This document shows positions 1 to 10,583 of a stretch of DNA of 45,627 nt, piece by piece (the first letter of the stretch is position 1; each line of letters begins with the position of its first letter). A program made the translations under genes and the position numbers. The DNA comes from Terasakiella pusilla DSM 6293 (GTDB taxonomy: Bacteria > Pseudomonadota > Alphaproteobacteria > Rhodospirillales > Terasakiellaceae): the NCBI RefSeq assembly GCF_000688235.1, contig NZ_JHYO01000031.1, positions 1 through 45,627 on the forward strand, read 5' to 3'. Under the pieces are notes generated by a model. That model was given only the letters and a program-made list of their open reading frames with translations. It had not been told where the DNA came from and did not search any database.

Positions 1-15
1 TTTCAGTTTTCCCAT
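1..15 (-). CDS. 5' end of a gene running off the left edge
   Basis: Only the first five codons (Met-Gly-Lys-Leu-Lys) are inside the window. On the minus strand an ATG at 15 is preceded seven bases upstream by a good ribosome binding site, AAGGAG. That pairing is why I call a gene start here. The product cannot be identified from five residues. It is transcribed in the same direction as the SGNH-like gene upstream of it. Confidence 0.45.
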
Positions 16-190
16 GTCTTTTCTCCTTATCCATGGATTTGAATAAGCCAGAAAAACTAACATTTCGTGTGGATCACTTTTTGGGGGCTACGCCAAGCGC
101 GCGAATGATGCGCTGGTTGCTTATTGCGAAAGGATTGGCCAACGCATAGAGGTGAGCACCAATGATCACTTCTTTGTTTTACGTTGAGCT

Positions 191-1942
191 TTATTTGTCC
201 TTTAGGGACCGCAGCATTTCGGGATGTTCGTCAACGAGGAAGGTTGAGACTGCCCTTGCGCCCCAGTTATGGCCTATCGCATTCCAATGCCCATCAAAGA
301 GGAAACGTGGCTTTTGAGATGTCCCCCAAGTCTGGAAGATCGGGAAAAGGTCTAAAAAGGTCAGATCCAACGCCTGATTAATATGTTTGAGTCGTTCAAT
401 GCGTCTTTTCGGGTCGAGTTGGCGATGGTTCCAGTTGGAAATAGAAGTGCGTGTCCAATCGTCAATGGCGACAACGAGTAAATGGGCCTTGTCTTTTTGG
501 GCCAACAGTTTGAATTGGCGCAAAGATTCTTTTGTGGAAGCGAGAGCATCTTCAAAGACGGGGGGCAGCTTTTCAGCAAAAAACATATTGTGCATATTGA
601 GGTCGTTGGTGGGGTTCCAGTTCCCAAAGCTGTCAGCCAGATCGGGGTAAGCCTTGATCATTGCCAGCTGGTTAGCGCGCATTCTCTGTTTAAGCGTAAG
701 TTCGGATGGAATGTCATAGACTTTATGATGCCAGTCAGGGTCTTGATTCAGGCGGCTGAATGTTCCGTCTGCGGTTGGTTCAAAAAATAAAATCGGGGGA
801 TGCTTGGGGTCCCAATTATAGTTGAGTGACGTCAAGCGTGTGGAGTTATTGGCAAAATCGTTGCCAACGGTCAGCAAAATGATCAGATCCGGTTCCAGAC
901 GCGGCGCAAATTTTTCGTAGAAAGCAAGTTGGTTGCTTTGCCCTGTCCCGTTGGATCCCAGCGCAACAATATCCATATCAAAGTCGGGCATTGCCTGTTG
1001 GAGATGGTCTTTCAGGCGAATGTGAAATTTCTCGTCGATTTCGATTTGTTGGCCTTCGACAAAAGAGTCGCCAACTACCAGAATGCGAAACCGCCCTTGT
1101 GGTTTGGGTATTACCGGTTCATGGTCCAGCATACCAAGGGAGTTGGAATGTTGCACCGTCCAATAATCTGTGTGATTGGTCGCGTAATAGGTCTGGTTGG
1201 GCAGGTAGGTAAAGCCAGTCTCCGGGTCATAAATTCGGGGGATATTTTTTTCTGTAAACGGGATGAGATGGCGTAAATAAGCTTCGCCGCCAGCCATACA
1301 GACAAGCAAGGTTAGAAGACTCATAGATGAACTGATCAGGACCGTTTGACGGATTTCCTTGTTTTTAAACAGGATAACCAGCAACAAAAGGCCGCTGACC
1401 CATAGAGCCGTGGTTATCATATTGGACACAAGGCTGTGGTGTGCCGATTGGATGATGAGGCTATAGCGATAGCCGCTGGCTCGCGGTGTAAGTCCATTTT
1501 GGGTGTTGAAGTAGAGCTGTCCATTTTCAAGGGCAAAGCTCTCTTGATCGGCAATGGCTACATCCTGTGCGCTGGAAAGTTGGCGCGCAGGGGGCAGGCA
1601 TTGCCAGTTCAATAAATGCCAGTTACTGAGGACTTTAGATAAGCGGTGTTGTAGCCAATAGGAGATGCGCCAGCCCTCAAGCGCTGCAAGAATGTCGCGT
1701 GGAATGACTGTTGCGTTTTTTTCCACTTTGCAAAAGCGCATGTCACGATCAAGGTCTTTAAGGGGGAGTTGATTGGTGATCTCGACGTTAAAGGTCGGTT
1801 CGTTCTCAACTTTTCTCAACTGGATTTTGACTTCTTTGGTCATAAGGCCGAAATCGTGATCCCCTATATGGGTCAGGAGATACCCAATCAATGACAGGAG
1901 AAAAATAGGAAAGAGACTGTTTTTCAAGAGACGCAGTGCCAT
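191..1942 (-). CDS. SGNH/GDSL-hydrolase-like membrane-anchored protein
   Basis: A 583-residue protein with a hydrophobic N-terminal segment (about residues 9-27), a non-cytoplasmic stretch, two further hydrophobic segments (about 176-193 and 200-217), and a C-terminal SGNH-hydrolase fold. The SGNH blocks are visible: GDSF at 291-294 (nucleophile Ser293), a Gly/Asn block near 329-334, GND at 360-362, and DGHW at 550-553 giving the Asp-His pair. Proteins of this kind resemble the SGNH domains used to acetylate or deacetylate exported polysaccharides, but no substrate can be read here. The ATG at 1942 opens the membrane segment directly. It lies downstream of the gdhA terminator and appears to be monocistronic. 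It has no evident link to the aromatic genes. Confidence 0.75.
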   Translation of the reverse strand: MALRLLKNSLFPIFLLSLIGYLLTHIGDHDFGLMTKEVKIQLRKVENEPTFNVEITNQLPLKDLDRDMRFCKVEKNATVIPRDILAALEGWRISYWLQHRLSKVLSNWHLLNWQCLPPARQLSSAQDVAIADQESFALENGQLYFNTQNGLTPRASGYRYSLIIQSAHHSLVSNMITTALWVSGLLLLVILFKNKEIRQTVLISSSMSLLTLLVCMAGGEAYLRHLIPFTEKNIPRIYDPETGFTYLPNQTYYATNHTDYWTVQHSNSLGMLDHEPVIPKPQGRFRILVVGDSFVEGQQIEIDEKFHIRLKDHLQQAMPDFDMDIVALGSNGTGQSNQLAFYEKFAPRLEPDLIILLTVGNDFANNSTRLTSLNYNWDPKHPPILFFEPTADGTFSRLNQDPDWHHKVYDIPSELTLKQRMRANQLAMIKAYPDLADSFGNWNPTNDLNMHNMFFAEKLPPVFEDALASTKESLRQFKLLAQKDKAHLLVVAIDDWTRTSISNWNHRQLDPKRRIERLKHINQALDLTFLDLFPIFQTWGTSQKPRFLFDGHWNAIGHNWGARAVSTFLVDEHPEMLRSLKDK

Positions 1943-2045
1943 TTGGGAACAGATCCTTTGCGCGACCTAAGATTGCTATGGTGAATGTATTTCAAGTTTT
2001 ATGCCCTATAATCTTATCAACAGGCAAGACATCAGTGCCTGAATA

Positions 2046-2088
2046 AAAGAGAACCCCGCAACTGTGAAGGTGCGAGGTTCTCGTTTTT
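2046..2088. terminator. bidirectional intrinsic terminator after gdhA
   Basis: GAGAACC (2049-2055) pairs with GGTTCTC (2076-2082), with an inner CGCA/TGCG stem. A T-run follows on the plus strand and TTTTATT on the minus strand. It sits 20 bases past the gdhA stop on the minus strand and ahead of the SGNH-like gene. Confidence 0.75.
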
Positions 2089-2108
2089 CGAAAATGCGGG
2101 GGAGTGCG

Positions 2109-3512
<1,404 letters not shown>

Positions 3513-3761
3513 TCAGAACAGAAGAGCTTCTCTCTTTCCATTTTAGGCGCCTTTCATTGAGCCTTCAGTGGTGAGGGCTGAGGCGGATTTTAGAGCTTGT
3601 GAAGAGGCGCAAACAAGGTTTTTCTCGCGTAAAGGGATATGTTTTTGTCGGGAAACCGCAGGTTTATAACATATTGAAAACCTTTGGTTTTGCAAGGTGA
3701 CTCGGTCTTCGCGTTTCAGGGAAGTGTGGGCCTTTTAAATCTTATAGTTGTGGTTGTGTGT

Positions 3762-4667
3762 CTATAAGAATCCCATCTTGCCTTTCTGAGTGGCAAGTTC
3801 GGTTTGGATGTGATGAATGAACTGATTTTCGATTTGGGTCAGGGGGCGTTTGGTGTGAAAAAGAGTCACATCCCATTCAATTTTCGGGGTGAGGGGCAGG
3901 GCAATGGCTTTTTGTGGATCGATCATAAACTGTGCGAAAGGATCAAGGACGGCAATGCCGACGTTTTGTTCGACGAGTTTTGTGACCACGCGCACGGTGC
4001 GTGCCTCTGCGGAAGTTTTGCGCGACCAGCCCGCGACCTGAAAAATATAGTCAATGCGTGTGCGTAGCGGACTGCCGAGCGCAAGATCGATGAAGCTTTC
4101 ATCGTGCAGGAGGTCAATATCAATGGTTTCAAAGCCTGCCAACTTGTGTTCACGGGGGAGCACGCAAATGGCCTGACAGGTGGCAAGCTTGGTCATTTCC
4201 AGCATGGGGTGTTTAAGGTTGAGGGTAATGCCGATCCCCAGATCACTATTGCCGGAACTGACCGTTTCCAAAACCCCTTCAAGGCCCAAGTCGTTGATGG
4301 TGATCAGCACGTTGGGGTGGCTGCGTTTAAAAGCGGCGACGGCATTTAAGAGGTAGGTATCGGCATGACTGGGCTGGGCGGTAATGCGAATGGCACCGGT
4401 TTGCTGGTTGGCAATGGCGCGTGCTTGGGTTTTTAGCTCGTTAAGACTGATCAGGGAGCGCGCGATGGTGGCTTGAAACTGTTCCGCCTCCCGCGTGGGA
4501 GTGAGCTGGTTGCCGGTGCGTTGAAAAAGGGCAAAGCCCACAGACTGTTCAAATTTGGACAATAAACGGCTGACCATGGGCTGACTGATGTTCATGGCTT
4601 CGGCCGCGCGGGTCACAGAACCATATGTCATGAAGGCGTCAAAACTTTCAATTTCTCGTATTTTCAT
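3762..4667 (-). CDS. LysR-family regulator, probably of the divergent tct operon
   Basis: A 301-residue LysR-type regulator with an N-terminal winged helix-turn-helix (residues about 1-60, AAEAMNISQPMVSRLLSKFE core) and a periplasmic-binding-like effector domain (about 90-295). An upstream in-frame ATG at 4724 exists. I chose the ATG at 4667 because AAAGGA lies just upstream and LysR proteins normally begin a few residues before the first helix. It is divergent from tctC, which is the classic LysR arrangement, and a T-N11-A dyad lies in the shared spacer. It is therefore likely to control import of the TctC ligand; the ligand itself is unknown. Confidence 0.85.
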   Translation of the reverse strand: MKIREIESFDAFMTYGSVTRAAEAMNISQPMVSRLLSKFEQSVGFALFQRTGNQLTPTREAEQFQATIARSLISLNELKTQARAIANQQTGAIRITAQPSHADTYLLNAVAAFKRSHPNVLITINDLGLEGVLETVSSGNSDLGIGITLNLKHPMLEMTKLATCQAICVLPREHKLAGFETIDIDLLHDESFIDLALGSPLRTRIDYIFQVAGWSRKTSAEARTVRVVTKLVEQNVGIAVLDPFAQFMIDPQKAIALPLTPKIEWDVTLFHTKRPLTQIENQFIHHIQTELATQKGKMGFL

Positions 4668-4851
4668 TGTTTGTCCTTTAAGCGCTATTCGTATTTCGCA
4701 TGCTTCTGGAAATGCGTTTTCCACATAGAAGCCATGCAGAAATCTAATTGCTTACTCAAAAAAATGAGTATTTCTAGCCCGATGCCGCGAGTGAGTAAAA
4801 AGATGTCGGTCAGTTAAAATGTTCATACCTTGGGTGGAAGTGGTGAAATTT

Positions 4852-4872
4852 AGTATGTTAAAAAGTTATACT
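4852..4872. promoter_or_regulatory. candidate LysR binding box (AGTAT-N11-ATACT)
   Basis: Five-base inverted arms AGTAT and ATACT are separated by eleven bases, in T-N11-A register, in the 311-bp spacer between the LysR gene and tctC. The box lies about 106 bases upstream of the tctC start. The rest of the spacer is AT-rich with no gene seen. Confidence 0.45.
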
Positions 4873-4978
4873 GAAAAGCATTTGCTTGCAAGTTCGTTAA
4901 GCCTTACGTAACCATATTGTCATTCAAAGTTCATTAGATTCTTGATGAGAGACAAATCATCACAAGGAGGAGACACAG

Positions 4979-5971
4979 GTGAAGTTTTTAAAAGTCTGGA
5001 AACCTGGTAAGTTTGTTTTGTCAGCCCTGTCTGCACTGCTCGTATCTGTGAGTGTGCAAGCTGCGGATTACCCGACAAAAGCAATTACACTGGTTGCACC
5101 TTATGGCGCTGGTGGCGCTTCTGATTTGGCAGCGCGTGCGTTGGCAAACAGTGCAGGCAACCACACAGATGGTCAGCCGATCGTTGTTGTAAACAAAACC
5201 GGTAACGGTGGCATGAACGGTGCGCGTTTCGTATCACGTGCAAAAGCAGATGGTTACACATTGTTGCTGTCACGCGTCGGTATGGCCTTGTACCCGGCTG
5301 TCAACACAGAAAGCCCAGTTGGCTGGGATGACTACACATTCCTGGGTATGCTGGAAGCAACACCGATGATCTTGGCTGTGAACGCCGAGTCTGACATCAA
5401 ATCCATGGATGATCTGGTTGCGAAAATCAAAGAAACAAACGGCAAGATGACTTATGCGTCTTCCGGCCCGACTGCGATTGACGGTTTCACCGTTCAGGCT
5501 TTGCTGTCTGATCTGGGTCTGAACCCGCAAGCCGCAGCCACTTTGGTTCCTTACAAAGGCGGTAGCGCATTGGCAGCAGCCCTGTTGGGTGGTCACGTTG
5601 ACTTCCTCGCGATTGCTGCGGGCTCTTTGATGCCGCATATCCAAGCGGGTAAAATGCGTGCTCTGATGGTTTATGCGCCTAAGCGTATGGAAGCCCTGCC
5701 GGACGTCCCGACAGCCAAAGAACTGAACTACGCGCAAGCGGGTAAAGTTGGCGGCTGGAGTGGTCTGTATGGCCCGAAAAATCTGCCGGCTGAGGTTGTT
5801 GCAAAATGGAAATCCATTTTGGATCAAGTTGCAACGGACGAGTCTTGGTTGGACCTGACGAAAAAACGCGGTTCTATCTCCATCATCAATGATGAAGATC
5901 CGGTTGAGTTCGTTAAAGGCCAGTTTGAGCTTTACAACGGCATGGCCAAAACATTTGGCTACGTTAAGTAA
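4979..5971 (+). CDS. tctC: TctC/Bug-type solute-binding protein
   Basis: A 330-residue periplasmic substrate-binding protein of the tripartite tricarboxylate transporter (Bug) family. It has a signal peptide (residues 1 to about 28, cleavage after SVQA) followed by the family opening YPTKAITLVAPYGAGGASD. Bug proteins bind carboxylates through this first beta-alpha loop. The start is a GTG at 4979 with a strong AAGGAGG eight bases upstream. It is followed after 21 bases by tctB. It delivers its ligand to TctBA. The downstream deacylase-type hydrolase suggests an amide- or ester-linked carboxylate, but this is inference. Confidence 0.9.
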   Translation: MKFLKVWKPGKFVLSALSALLVSVSVQAADYPTKAITLVAPYGAGGASDLAARALANSAGNHTDGQPIVVVNKTGNGGMNGARFVSRAKADGYTLLLSRVGMALYPAVNTESPVGWDDYTFLGMLEATPMILAVNAESDIKSMDDLVAKIKETNGKMTYASSGPTAIDGFTVQALLSDLGLNPQAAATLVPYKGGSALAAALLGGHVDFLAIAAGSLMPHIQAGKMRALMVYAPKRMEALPDVPTAKELNYAQAGKVGGWSGLYGPKNLPAEVVAKWKSILDQVATDESWLDLTKKRGSISIINDEDPVEFVKGQFELYNGMAKTFGYVK

Positions 5972-5992
5972 GTGAATTGAGGAGGATGGGAC

Positions 5993-6496
5993 ATGCGTAT
6001 TAATCGTGATTTAAGTTCCGGGATTTTGGCTCTTAGCTTTTTTGCTTTGGTGTTCTTTGTTCTGATACCGCTTTATGTGCCGGTTCCATCCTTCATTCCG
6101 GGCTTTGCCCCGCCCCCGGATATGTGGCCTAAAACCACAGCCGTTCTGGGGATGGCGATGGGCGTGCTCGCTTTAGCGCTCGCGATTGCTAAATCTAAAA
6201 AGCCTGCGCTGGAACAGGCACCTGATGCGGATGTGGAAGACCTTGTAGTGACCAAGCCGCACATGCTGCGCTTGGCAGTCCTTGTGGTTTCTTTCCTCGC
6301 GTTTATTTACGGGATGCCGTTTATCGGGTTTGTACCTGCTAGTATTTTATTGCTCGGCGTGTTGTTCGCCATGACGGGGACCTATCGCCACAAATGGTTG
6401 ATGGTTGCCTTGTCGGTGATTTTCCCGTTGGCCCTTTATTTTATTTTTTCGCAATTTATCCATACGCTTTTCCCGATGGGTAGCCTTTTTTCTTAA
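5993..6496 (+). CDS. tctB: TctB small membrane subunit
   Basis: A 167-residue integral membrane protein with four predicted hydrophobic segments (roughly residues 8-28, 43-63, 93-113 and 134-157) and a charged loop near 65-88. This is the usual architecture of the small TctB subunit. The start ATG at 5993 is preceded by GAGGAGG. It sits between the binding protein and TctA, in the canonical C-B-A order. TctB sequences diverge widely, so the call rests on topology plus context. Confidence 0.85.
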   Translation: MRINRDLSSGILALSFFALVFFVLIPLYVPVPSFIPGFAPPPDMWPKTTAVLGMAMGVLALALAIAKSKKPALEQAPDADVEDLVVTKPHMLRLAVLVVSFLAFIYGMPFIGFVPASILLLGVLFAMTGTYRHKWLMVALSVIFPLALYFIFSQFIHTLFPMGSLFS

Positions 6497-6538
6497 GCGA
6501 TTGATCGTTAATTTTATTTCGGATTGTTAGAGCCTGTT

Positions 6539-8032
6539 ATGTGGAACGAATTAGCATATGCTTTTGATTTGGTCGCGACTTGGCAAAATGCCTTGGCGAT
6601 CGGGGCCGGTATTTGGGCTGGTGTGATTATCGGTGCCATTCCGGGGATGACCGGGACAATGGCGGTGACGCTGGCGCTGCCGTTTACGTTTTACCTGTCA
6701 CCGGTCACAAGTCTTTTATTGTTGGTCGCCCTTTATAAAGGCTCCACCTATGGTGGCTCGATTTCTGCCATTTTGATCAAAACACCGGGAACGGCCTCGG
6801 CTGCCTGTACCGTGTTGGATGGCTACCCGTTGGCTAAAAACGGCAAAGGCGGCAAGGCCTTGAACATGGCATTGGCTTCAAGCTGTATCGGGGATTTTAT
6901 CTCCAACATGTCTTTGTTCTTCCTTGCAATTCCACTCGCAGCCTTTGCTTTGCAGATCGGCCCGCCTGAATATTTCATGCTCATGACCTTCTCTCTGGTG
7001 ATTGTGGCGAGTATTTCCGGCCCGTCTTTGGTGCTGGGTGTTGTCTCTGCCTGTCTTGGCTTGCTGTTGGCGACTGTGGGCGAAGATATCTATGGCTCCT
7101 ACCGTTTTGCCATGAGCGAGAATATGGAAGGTGGTCTGGGCGTGGTGCCTGTCCTTATCGGTCTGTTTGCCTTGCCGGAACTGATTAAGATGATTGTCTT
7201 TCGCCAGCCGGAAAACACTCAGGCCATGAAGCTGGGGGACAATCGGTTGTCCTTTGAGGAATTCAGAGGTTCCATCAAATCCATCGTCCGCGGCAGCTTT
7301 ATCGGTGTCTTCATGGGGGCAATCCCTGGTGTTGGTCCGTCCACAGCGGCCTTCTTTTCCTACAGTGAAGCGCGTCGTACGTCTAAAAATGGCGATAACT
7401 TTGGGAAAGGGGAACTGGAAGGCATCGCGGCTTCAGAATCCGCAAACAACGGCTGTTGTGGCGCAACCATGATCCCGCTCTTGGCCCTTGGTGTGCCGGG
7501 TGATGTGATTACCGGCGTGATGCTGGGCGCGTTTATGATCCACGGTTTGACGCCGGGACCATTGCTCTTCCAAAATAATATCGGCGATGTCTATGCGTTG
7601 TTTATGGGCATGTTGTTCAGCTCCGCGCTGTTGTTTGTCGCAGGTCGTTTGACCGCTGGCGGCTTTGCCAAGATTTCAAAAATTCCGCGGGAAGTGTTGC
7701 TTCCCTGCGTGTTGGCGCTGTGTCTCTTTGGTATTTTCTCCATCGCGACCAACCCGTTTGACATTACCGTCCTGTTGATTATGGGGCTGGTCGGGTTTGT
7801 CATGATGGTCCTGGGGATCCCTGCAGCACCATTCCTCATCGCCTTTATTATCGGGCCGATGTTTGAAGATAATATGCGTCGTTCCCTTGCAATTTCCCGT
7901 GGGGAGTTATCCATCTTCTTTGACTCATGGATTTCCCTCGGCTTCCTTGCAATGACGATCTTTTTCACAATTTTAACAATTCGCCGCGAGTTACTGAAAC
8001 GTAAAGCGCGCAAGCGAATTCAAACAAACTGA
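6539..8032 (+). CDS. tctA: TctA large membrane permease subunit
   Basis: A 497-residue permease with about twelve hydrophobic segments. It shows the family signatures GAIPGMTGTMAVTLALP near the N-terminus and GAIPGVGPSTAAFFSY (around residue 260), plus the KTPGTASA loop. It transports the TctC ligand across the inner membrane using the ion gradient. I prefer the ATG at 6539, which has a weak TAGAG upstream; an in-frame TTG at 6524 would add five residues but has no ribosome binding site. It is followed after 14 bases by the M20 hydrolase gene. Confidence 0.92.
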   Translation: MWNELAYAFDLVATWQNALAIGAGIWAGVIIGAIPGMTGTMAVTLALPFTFYLSPVTSLLLLVALYKGSTYGGSISAILIKTPGTASAACTVLDGYPLAKNGKGGKALNMALASSCIGDFISNMSLFFLAIPLAAFALQIGPPEYFMLMTFSLVIVASISGPSLVLGVVSACLGLLLATVGEDIYGSYRFAMSENMEGGLGVVPVLIGLFALPELIKMIVFRQPENTQAMKLGDNRLSFEEFRGSIKSIVRGSFIGVFMGAIPGVGPSTAAFFSYSEARRTSKNGDNFGKGELEGIAASESANNGCCGATMIPLLALGVPGDVITGVMLGAFMIHGLTPGPLLFQNNIGDVYALFMGMLFSSALLFVAGRLTAGGFAKISKIPREVLLPCVLALCLFGIFSIATNPFDITVLLIMGLVGFVMMVLGIPAAPFLIAFIIGPMFEDNMRRSLAISRGELSIFFDSWISLGFLAMTIFFTILTIRRELLKRKARKRIQTN

Positions 8033-8046
8033 GCAGTAGATCAGAC

Positions 8047-9246
8047 ATGAAAACTCAAGAAGAAAACTTTTCAGAACTCTATAAAACGATAGAGTTGTTG
8101 GAAAAACTCGTCTCTTTCGACACCACAAGCTTTAAGTCCAACATGGCGCTTATTGAATATGTTCAAGGCTATTTGGCTGATTTGGGCGTAGAAAGTAAGC
8201 TGTTCTTTGATGACAGCAAGCAAAAGGCAAACCTATGGGCGACAATTGGCCCAGCCGACCGTCCGGGGATCGTCCTGTCTGGTCACACCGATGTGGTGCC
8301 TGCCCTTGAAGAAACATGGAAGAGTGAGCCGTTTGATCTGGTGGAGCGTGATCACAAGCTCTACGGTCGCGGCGCAACCGACATGAAGGGCTTTATCGCC
8401 TGCGCCTTGGCCTTGGCGCCAGAACTGAAAAAGCGTAACCTGCCGATCCCGTTCCACATTTGTCTATCTTATGATGAAGAAGTGGGCTGTTTAGGCGTCG
8501 GTCGTATGGTGGAAGGGATTGCAAACTCCGGTGCTGTACCGATGTTCGCTCTCATTGGCGAGCCGACACAGATGTTTGTGGTCAATGGTCAGAAGGGAAA
8601 GCATTCCATGCGGGCGAAAGTCTATGGGACAGCGGGCCATTCGTCCTATGCGCCGCACCACGTGAATGCGATTGAATATGCGGGTCGGATCATTCAGATG
8701 ATCTCCCAGTATGCCGATAAAATTGCTGAAGAAGGCCCGTTTGACCATAGCTTCACTGTACCGCACAGCACAATGCTGGTCACAACCATCAATGGCGGTG
8801 CAGCCACCAACGTGACACCGGAATATTGCGAGTTTACTTTCGAAATTCGTCATATCCCCGAACATGATGGTCAGGCCGTTTTGGATGACCTGATGAAGAA
8901 TGTGGAAGCCGAGTTGTTGCCGCAGATGAAAGCGATTTCAGAAGATGCGGGCATCAAGTGGGAGAAAGTCTTCTCTTATCCGGGCATGGGGGATTGTCTT
9001 GATGATGAAGCGTTCGACCTGATCCGTGATGTTTTGCCGGAAGTTAGCGGCAAGGTCTCTTACGGGTCTGAAGGCGGTATCTTCGAGAAAGTCGGCGGAA
9101 TCCCGGCGATCATTTGTGGCCCGGGCAACATTGAACAAGCTCACCAGCCGAACGAATATGTTGAGATCGACCAGCTGGATAAATGTCTGGCTTTCTTGCG
9201 CAACGTTGTTGACGCTGTCGAGAAAAAGCACGCAAACGAAGACTAA
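8047..9246 (+). CDS. M20-family amidohydrolase (ArgE/DapE type)
   Basis: A 399-residue zinc-dependent M20 peptidase/deacylase. Metal and catalytic residues are visible: His80 and Asp82 in SGHTDVVP, Asp112 in GRGATDMKG, the Glu-Glu pair in YDEEVGC (around 144-145), Glu172 in GEPT, and the late His in EQAHQPNEY (around 370). The closest functional class is acetylornithine deacetylase (ArgE). As last gene of a tctCBA operon it more likely processes the imported compound, hydrolysing an N-acyl amino acid or similar amide. It could still be a true ArgE. A strong terminator follows within 20 bases. Confidence 0.82.
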   Translation: MKTQEENFSELYKTIELLEKLVSFDTTSFKSNMALIEYVQGYLADLGVESKLFFDDSKQKANLWATIGPADRPGIVLSGHTDVVPALEETWKSEPFDLVERDHKLYGRGATDMKGFIACALALAPELKKRNLPIPFHICLSYDEEVGCLGVGRMVEGIANSGAVPMFALIGEPTQMFVVNGQKGKHSMRAKVYGTAGHSSYAPHHVNAIEYAGRIIQMISQYADKIAEEGPFDHSFTVPHSTMLVTTINGGAATNVTPEYCEFTFEIRHIPEHDGQAVLDDLMKNVEAELLPQMKAISEDAGIKWEKVFSYPGMGDCLDDEAFDLIRDVLPEVSGKVSYGSEGGIFEKVGGIPAIICGPGNIEQAHQPNEYVEIDQLDKCLAFLRNVVDAVEKKHANED

Positions 9247-9265
9247 GACTTTTTAGTCCTAACAC

Positions 9266-9296
9266 AAAAAGCCCTGTACCTTTTGCAGGGCTTTTT
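9266..9296 (+). terminator. intrinsic terminator of the tct operon
   Basis: GCCCTG (9271-9276) pairs with CAGGGC (9286-9291). The stem extends by A-T pairs and is followed by a run of T. It is also usable in the opposite direction for the convergent GNAT gene. Confidence 0.85.
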
Positions 9297-9319
9297 TCTT
9301 GAGCTTATGACGGGGCAGG

Positions 9320-9796
9320 TTAAAGAGCGCGTTCCATATAGGTCGCATCATCGCCATAGCTGTCGGACACGTCATGAGGGACTTCGATGAAGCCGTGTCT
9401 TTCCCAAAAAGCTTTGGAGCTTTGGATGGACACAAGACTGATCTTGTCAAAGCTACCCTGTTGCGCCTTCTTCAAAAGGTGCTCAACCATTCTTGTGCCG
9501 ACGCCTTTGCCCTTCGCAGCCGTGGAGACGGCTAGATCATGAAGAAACAGGATCGGCCCCGCATAGTCCTTTGGCAGAAGTTCTGACAGGCTGGGCGTGG
9601 TGTCGCTATTCCAGGCGTGGGAGAGCAGGTAAGACAGTAAAAGACCATCCTCACGATAGTAAAAGCACAGGTCAGGGGACTTGATCCATTTGTCCTGCAA
9701 AACCTCTAAAGGTTCCGGTTCGATCTGGTGATAGACGTCGTTTTGTAAAACGTTGATGTCGGCCCAAGTCTCTTGGGTAATTGGCAGGATTGGCAT
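9320..9796 (-). CDS. GNAT-family N-acetyltransferase
   Basis: A 158-residue acetyltransferase of the GNAT superfamily. The acetyl-CoA-binding motif A is visible as DLAVSTAAKGKGVGTRMVEHLL, with the GKGVGT pyrophosphate loop. It is followed by the beta5/alpha4 region with FWERHGF, typical of the C-terminal half. The start ATG at 9796 is preferred over 9844 because the extra 16 residues look like read-through of untranslated leader. The substrate is unknown. It is convergent with the tct operon and does not look part of the aromatic pathway. Confidence 0.75.
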   Translation of the reverse strand: MPILPITQETWADINVLQNDVYHQIEPEPLEVLQDKWIKSPDLCFYYREDGLLLSYLLSHAWNSDTTPSLSELLPKDYAGPILFLHDLAVSTAAKGKGVGTRMVEHLLKKAQQGSFDKISLVSIQSSKAFWERHGFIEVPHDVSDSYGDDATYMERAL

Positions 9797-9881
9797 GGTC
9801 GTTTTGGTCGTGTTAGTTGGGGGGAAATAAAACAGCCGTGACACAAGGGATACGGCTTAGGCTGATACTGGTTGTCTGAGA

Positions 9882-9902
9882 GTGGGTGGTAGGCCAGGAG
9901 GG
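9882..9902. repeat. 21-bp dispersed repeat, copy 1
   Basis: GTGGGTGGTAGGCCAGGAGG plus one G matches 20 of 21 bases at 44170-44190. It lies in the 292-bp gap between the GNAT gene and mobR, where no gene is seen. Its complement looks like the 3' end of a tRNA (CCTACCA), but no full cloverleaf can be drawn. Confidence 0.4.
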
Positions 9903-10088
9903 GCTTTCGAGGGGAAGACTGTATTCATCCGGTAACGATTTAGGATGGATTCTCCCCTTGGCAATATCGATGTTGATATCAGTTTGGTCATTCTTTAGGT
10001 CACGTAATTAGCGTCAAATATCAGGAATGGTCAGCATTGGCAAGGCTCTGGCATAATAGACAGGCGTATTGGATGGCGCTTCTCTGGG

Positions 10089-10505
10089 TTAAGAGATTGC
10101 TTTTTGTAGAAGCTTTAAAAGATCTTTTTGTTCAGTTTCATCTAGGTTTTGTAGAATGTCATGCTGTAGATCCGCCACGATTGGTGCTACTTTTTTATAG
10201 CTTTTCAACCCGTCCTGACTGAGACGGACCTCGCGGGCGCGGCGATCCTTTTTGCTGACTTCGCGTTGTATAAACCCTTTTTGTTCGAGCCGATCAATCA
10301 CCCCGCCGATGGTTGCCCGGTCATAAGCAATGATGCTGGCGACCTGGGCTTGTTCAATGTTGGGATGATTATGTAACACCTCAAGTGTTGCGAATTGCAC
10401 GGGGGTTAAATCAAAACCGACGTCATGGAGACGCTGCTGAAAAATTTGTGTCGAAATTTGATGTAGCCGTCTGATCAGATGGCCCGGCATATTGTTTAAT
10501 GACAT
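10089..10505 (-). CDS. mobR: MarR-family repressor of mobA
   Basis: A 138-residue MarR regulator with a winged helix-turn-helix (residues about 30-95: ATLEVLHNHPNIEQAQVAS, then IDRLEQKGFIQREV and the basic DRRAREVRL wing) flanked by dimerisation helices. It is divergent from the 3-hydroxybenzoate 4-hydroxylase gene. In Comamonas testosteroni, mobA is likewise controlled by a MarR protein, MobR, which responds to 3-hydroxybenzoate. The shared spacer holds a 10-bp perfect inverted repeat straddling the mobA -10 element, so repression by occlusion is likely. The ATG at 10505, with GGGAT upstream, is preferred over an upstream in-frame TTG. Confidence 0.85.
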   Translation of the reverse strand: MSLNNMPGHLIRRLHQISTQIFQQRLHDVGFDLTPVQFATLEVLHNHPNIEQAQVASIIAYDRATIGGVIDRLEQKGFIQREVSKKDRRAREVRLSQDGLKSYKKVAPIVADLQHDILQNLDETEQKDLLKLLQKAIS

Positions 10506-10583
10506 CCGATATCCCACATTTTTGTCAAACAATTATTCATAAACAATAGCTTAGTTGAAATGGTAAGTACACTTATTTTTTTG

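Noticed and set aside
74-169. 31-codon minus-strand ORF (GTG start) between the left-edge gene and the SGNH-like gene
   Set aside because: No convincing ribosome binding site and no recognisable features; short open frames of this size are expected by chance.
9870-9915. Possible minus-strand tRNA 3' end
   Set aside because: The T-arm cannot pair and no anticodon arm or acceptor partner is present.
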